From NCBI GenBank assembly GCA_900551985.1, contig URYG01000120.1:1-9736 (forward strand): a stretch of DNA of 9,736 bases. Direction: 5' to 3'. Numbering within the stretch: the stretch's first letter is position 1; every line of letters starts with the position of its first letter. The notes below the pieces were generated by a model. It worked only from the letters and a program-made list of their open reading frames with translations. It ran no database searches and was not told where the DNA came from. The position numbers and the translations under genes were made by a program. Source of the stretch: an uncultured Prevotella sp. (GTDB taxonomy: Bacteria > Bacteroidota > Bacteroidia > Bacteroidales > Bacteroidaceae). Below are positions 7,459-9,736 of the stretch, in pieces.

Positions 7459-7500
7459 GCCACACTCTTGAGAAATACACTTTTGTGTCAAAGGCTTTTT
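7438..7500 (+). terminator. Probable intrinsic terminator overlapping the helicase stop codon
   Basis: ACACAAAAGTGTA (7438-7450) is perfectly complementary to TACACTTTTGTGT (7476-7488). Pairing can continue inward from 7452-7459 to 7467-7474, with one A-A mismatch and one G-U pair, leaving a 7-nt loop at 7460-7466. The stem is thus about 21 pairs long. A run of five T lies at 7496-7500. The TAA stop codon (7456-7458) is inside the 5' arm. The T-run is 7 nt after the stem, so it is not a textbook terminator, but the 3' arm itself contains TTTT. Confidence 0.55.
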
Positions 7501-7512
7501 CCTATAAAGCTA

Positions 7513-7520
7513 TACTTTTG
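7513..7520 (+). promoter_or_regulatory. Bacteroidota -7 promoter element for the TonB receptor gene
   Basis: TACTTTTG matches TAnnTTTG exactly and lies 39 nt before ATG 7560. No TTTG occurs at the expected 19-21 nt upstream; the nearest (7482-7485, within the terminator stem) is 27 nt away. Transcription probably starts near 7526-7530, at an A-rich leader. The weak -33 half may mean that expression needs an activator. Confidence 0.5.
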
Positions 7521-7559
7521 CAGCAGAAAAATAAAAAAAACAAGCAAAACTGTAGCTAT

Positions 7560-9736
7560 ATGAAGGAAAAAGTAATTTTTACCACAGCGTTGTGCCTCTC
7601 GGCTATGACTCCGATGATGGCGCAGAATATCACCGGTAAGGTGACGGATGCTAAGGGAGAACCTTTGGCGTTTGCCAATGTAGTATTATTGAATAGAACA
7701 GACTCGGCTTTCGTCAAGGGCGCAGTGAGTGGAGAGGATGGCAGCTTTGTCATCGACTCTTCCTGCAACGGCGGAATCATCAAGGTGACATCCGTAGGCT
7801 ATAAGACCGTCTGCAAGGATTGTGAGGGCGAGAACATCGGCATTATCAAGATGGAAGAAGACAGCAAGATGCTCGGCGAAGTAGTCGTGAAGTCATCACT
7901 GCCTAAGACTATCCTGAAGAATGGCGGAATGACGACAACCGTTGTCGGAACCGTCCTTGAGAAGGCAGGAACCATAGAGAACCTGCTCGACCGCATCCCT
8001 AACGTGTCTGCCCAAAATGGCAGCATCAAGGTATTCGGACGTGGTGAGCCTGTTATCTATATCAATGGACGACAGATGAGAGACAAGAGCGAGCTGGACC
8101 GTTTGCATTCCGATAACATCAAGTCGGTGGAAGTAATCACTAACCCTGGTGCCCGTTACGCAGCCAGCACCAAGGCGGTCATCCGTATCACAACGAAGAA
8201 GATACAAGGCGAGGGCTTCGGATTTGATGCCTCAACCACAGGTGAATATGATGAGGAGAAAAACTTCGGTGGATATAGCCAATTGAATATGAGCTATCGC
8301 AAGAATGGCTTGGATTTGGGCGCATACGCCTTTGGAGCAAAGCAGTACCAGCCAAACAATCAAGACTTACAACAGAAGACTTATCTTGACAAGACCTGGA
8401 ACCAGAAGAGTGAAAACAGACAAGTAAGTATAGTAGAAGCCATGAACTTCCGCCTGGATGCCAGCTACCAGTTGGATGCCAACAATTCTATCGGTGCCAA
8501 CTTTGGCTTTCTGAGAAATCCGAAACAGACCTGCGAAGCCAATATGGCTACAGAAATATGGCAAGACGATGAACAAACGGAAAGTTCTGACAGCCACGGT
8601 AGTTTCTTCGAGCAGAAGAGTACTCTTTCAAGCAATGTTTACTATGTAGGAAAGATTGGCAAACTCGGCATCGACTTCAATACCGACTGGCTTTGGTCGA
8701 AGAATAACGAGGACGTTGTTACAAAAGAGCAATATCAGGAAGTGGGGATGGACGCGCAAAGCCAGACGGTTCATAGCCTTACAGACAAGAAATATCGTTT
8801 GTTGGCTTCCAAGTTGGTGCTTTCCTATCCTTTGTTGGGCGGCGACTTATCTTTGGGTGGTGAATATTCCAACACGCATCGCACATCCAAGTATCAAGTG
8901 GTACCAACCAACTTCGTGCCGGATGACGACAGCCGTATTACAGAAAGTATGACTTCTTCATTCTTGACCTATTCAAGAGATTTCGGAAACGTGAGCATGG
9001 AGGCAGGACTGAGATACGAATACATCGACTTCAACTACTATGAATATGGTAAGTATATGCCTGGGCAAAGCAAGTCGTATGGCAACTGGTTCCCATCGCT
9101 CAGCTTATCGATGCCTGTGGGCAAGGTACAGATGCAGTTGAGCTATGCTACCGACATCGATCGTCCTTCCTATAATTACTTGCGTAGCGGTATTCAGTAT
9201 GACAACCGCTACACGTATGAAACGGGAAATCCATTCTTAGTGTCTGAGATAAGCAAAAATCTCAACTACGAATTGGCTTACAAGTGGTTGACTTTCGACA
9301 TGACCTACAGTCATACTTCACATCCAATTATGTCAACAGTGGAGACTTATAAGGATAATCCAGCAATAGGCTTGATGAAGCCTGTGAATGGGAATTCGTA
9401 TAATGACGTAGCTGCATCCATCAACTTGCGCCCTTCGTTTGGCATCTGGTATCCTTCGCTTACAGCATCCGTTGACAAGCAATGGTTTGATATGGAGAAG
9501 CACGATGGGAAATCGCTCAATAAACCAATGGCTTCTTTCCGTTTTGACAATACGCTCAACACCAAATTAGGAATGTTTACGTTGATGATGTCGTATATTA
9601 CAAAAGGCTATGAGGAGAACCAGTATCTGTACAAGCCTATGTTTTGCACGAATGTTTCCGCATATAAGGCTTTCTTGAAAGACCGTTTGTCGTTTCAGCT
9701 CTTCATCTATGATTTGTTCGGGACAAACGATAGCCA
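7560..9736 (+). CDS. TonB-dependent receptor-like outer-membrane protein (3' end beyond window)
   Basis: The frame is open from ATG 7560 to the window edge, 725 complete codons. A signal peptide is visible (MKEKVIFTTA, then a hydrophobic stretch to MMA, cleavage likely before Q22). Residues 22-104 form a CarboxypepD_reg-like domain: GKVTDAKGEPLAFANVVLL, SGEDGSFVI, KVTSVGYKT. LGEVVVKSS (105-113) resembles the TonB-box-like end of this domain. The plug follows at about 110-214 (IENLLDRIPNV, VYINGRQM or similar at 165-174, SVEVITNPGARYAASTKAVI). The rest is a beta-rich barrel with alternating aromatic strands. The layout fits the non-SusC TonB-dependent receptors with an OMP_b-brl_3 type barrel, usually near 780-800 residues, so perhaps 60-80 residues are missing. 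No SusD-like partner is visible, and the ligand is unknown. A CxxC pair (C85, C88) in the periplasmic domain is unusual. It follows the helicase gene in the same direction but has its own -7 element behind a terminator-like hairpin, so it is probably a separate transcript. Confidence 0.88.
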   Translation, partial: MKEKVIFTTALCLSAMTPMMAQNITGKVTDAKGEPLAFANVVLLNRTDSAFVKGAVSGEDGSFVIDSSCNGGIIKVTSVGYKTVCKDCEGENIGIIKMEEDSKMLGEVVVKSSLPKTILKNGGMTTTVVGTVLEKAGTIENLLDRIPNVSAQNGSIKVFGRGEPVIYINGRQMRDKSELDRLHSDNIKSVEVITNPGARYAASTKAVIRITTKKIQGEGFGFDASTTGEYDEEKNFGGYSQLNMSYRKNGLDLGAYAFGAKQYQPNNQDLQQKTYLDKTWNQKSENRQVSIVEAMNFRLDASYQLDANNSIGANFGFLRNPKQTCEANMATEIWQDDEQTESSDSHGSFFEQKSTLSSNVYYVGKIGKLGIDFNTDWLWSKNNEDVVTKEQYQEVGMDAQSQTVHSLTDKKYRLLASKLVLSYPLLGGDLSLGGEYSNTHRTSKYQVVPTNFVPDDDSRITESMTSSFLTYSRDFGNVSMEAGLRYEYIDFNYYEYGKYMPGQSKSYGNWFPSLSLSMPVGKVQMQLSYATDIDRPSYNYLRSGIQYDNRYTYETGNPFLVSEISKNLNYELAYKWLTFDMTYSHTSHPIMSTVETYKDNPAIGLMKPVNGNSYNDVAASINLRPSFGIWYPSLTASVDKQWFDMEKHDGKSLNKPMASFRFDNTLNTKLGMFTLMMSYITKGYEENQYLYKPMFCTNVSAYKAFLKDRLSFQLFIYDLFGTNDS

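Noticed and set aside
7482..7520. TTTG (7482-7485) plus TACTTTTG (7513-7520) as a complete promoter
   Set aside because: The spacer would be 27 nt, beyond the usual 19-21 nt, and the TTTG is part of the terminator-like stem. Only the -7 element is reported.

Overview
The window looks like a chromosomal segment from a Bacteroidales bacterium, probably a Prevotella/Segatella-type gut or oral species. This is inferred from the Bacteroidota-style promoter elements (TTTG ... TAnnTTTG), a TonB-dependent receptor with a CarboxypepD_reg-like N-terminus, an outer-membrane barrel type typical of Bacteroidota, and moderate GC. No rRNA, tRNA, CRISPR array, insertion sequence or phage gene is visible.

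There are four genes. On the minus strand at the left edge is the N-terminal part of a class I SAM-dependent methyltransferase (1-447, cut by the window). Upstream of it on the same strand is the most unusual gene (522-2237). It encodes one uninterrupted polypeptide that starts as an ECF-type sigma factor (regions 2 and 4), passes through a single membrane helix, continues as a polar linker, and ends as an outer-membrane beta-barrel. This is the layout of the dual membrane-spanning anti-sigma factors of Bacteroides, but with the sigma factor itself in the cytoplasmic position. It could be a one-protein envelope-to-transcription signalling device.

Divergent from it, behind an exact Bacteroidota housekeeping promoter (2334-2365), lies a 1688-residue protein (2392-7458). 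It joins a DEDD-type 3'-5' exonuclease-like domain, a four-cysteine cluster, a RecQ (SF2) helicase, several winged-helix-like segments and a complete UvrD/Rep-type (SF1) helicase in one chain. It is probably a DNA repair or recombination enzyme. It ends in a long hairpin that overlaps its stop codon and probably acts as terminator. Next, on the plus strand, is a TonB-dependent receptor-like outer-membrane protein (from 7560, running off the right edge), with its own -7 element.

Base composition changes at the divergent intergenic region (about 2240-2390): the minus-strand pair is clearly AT-rich, the plus-strand genes are not. The two halves may have different histories. Neither the helicase nor the receptor has an obvious functional link to the sigma fusion. 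The methyltransferase lies in the same direction 74 nt downstream and could be co-transcribed with it. All gene-free stretches are shorter than 160 nt.
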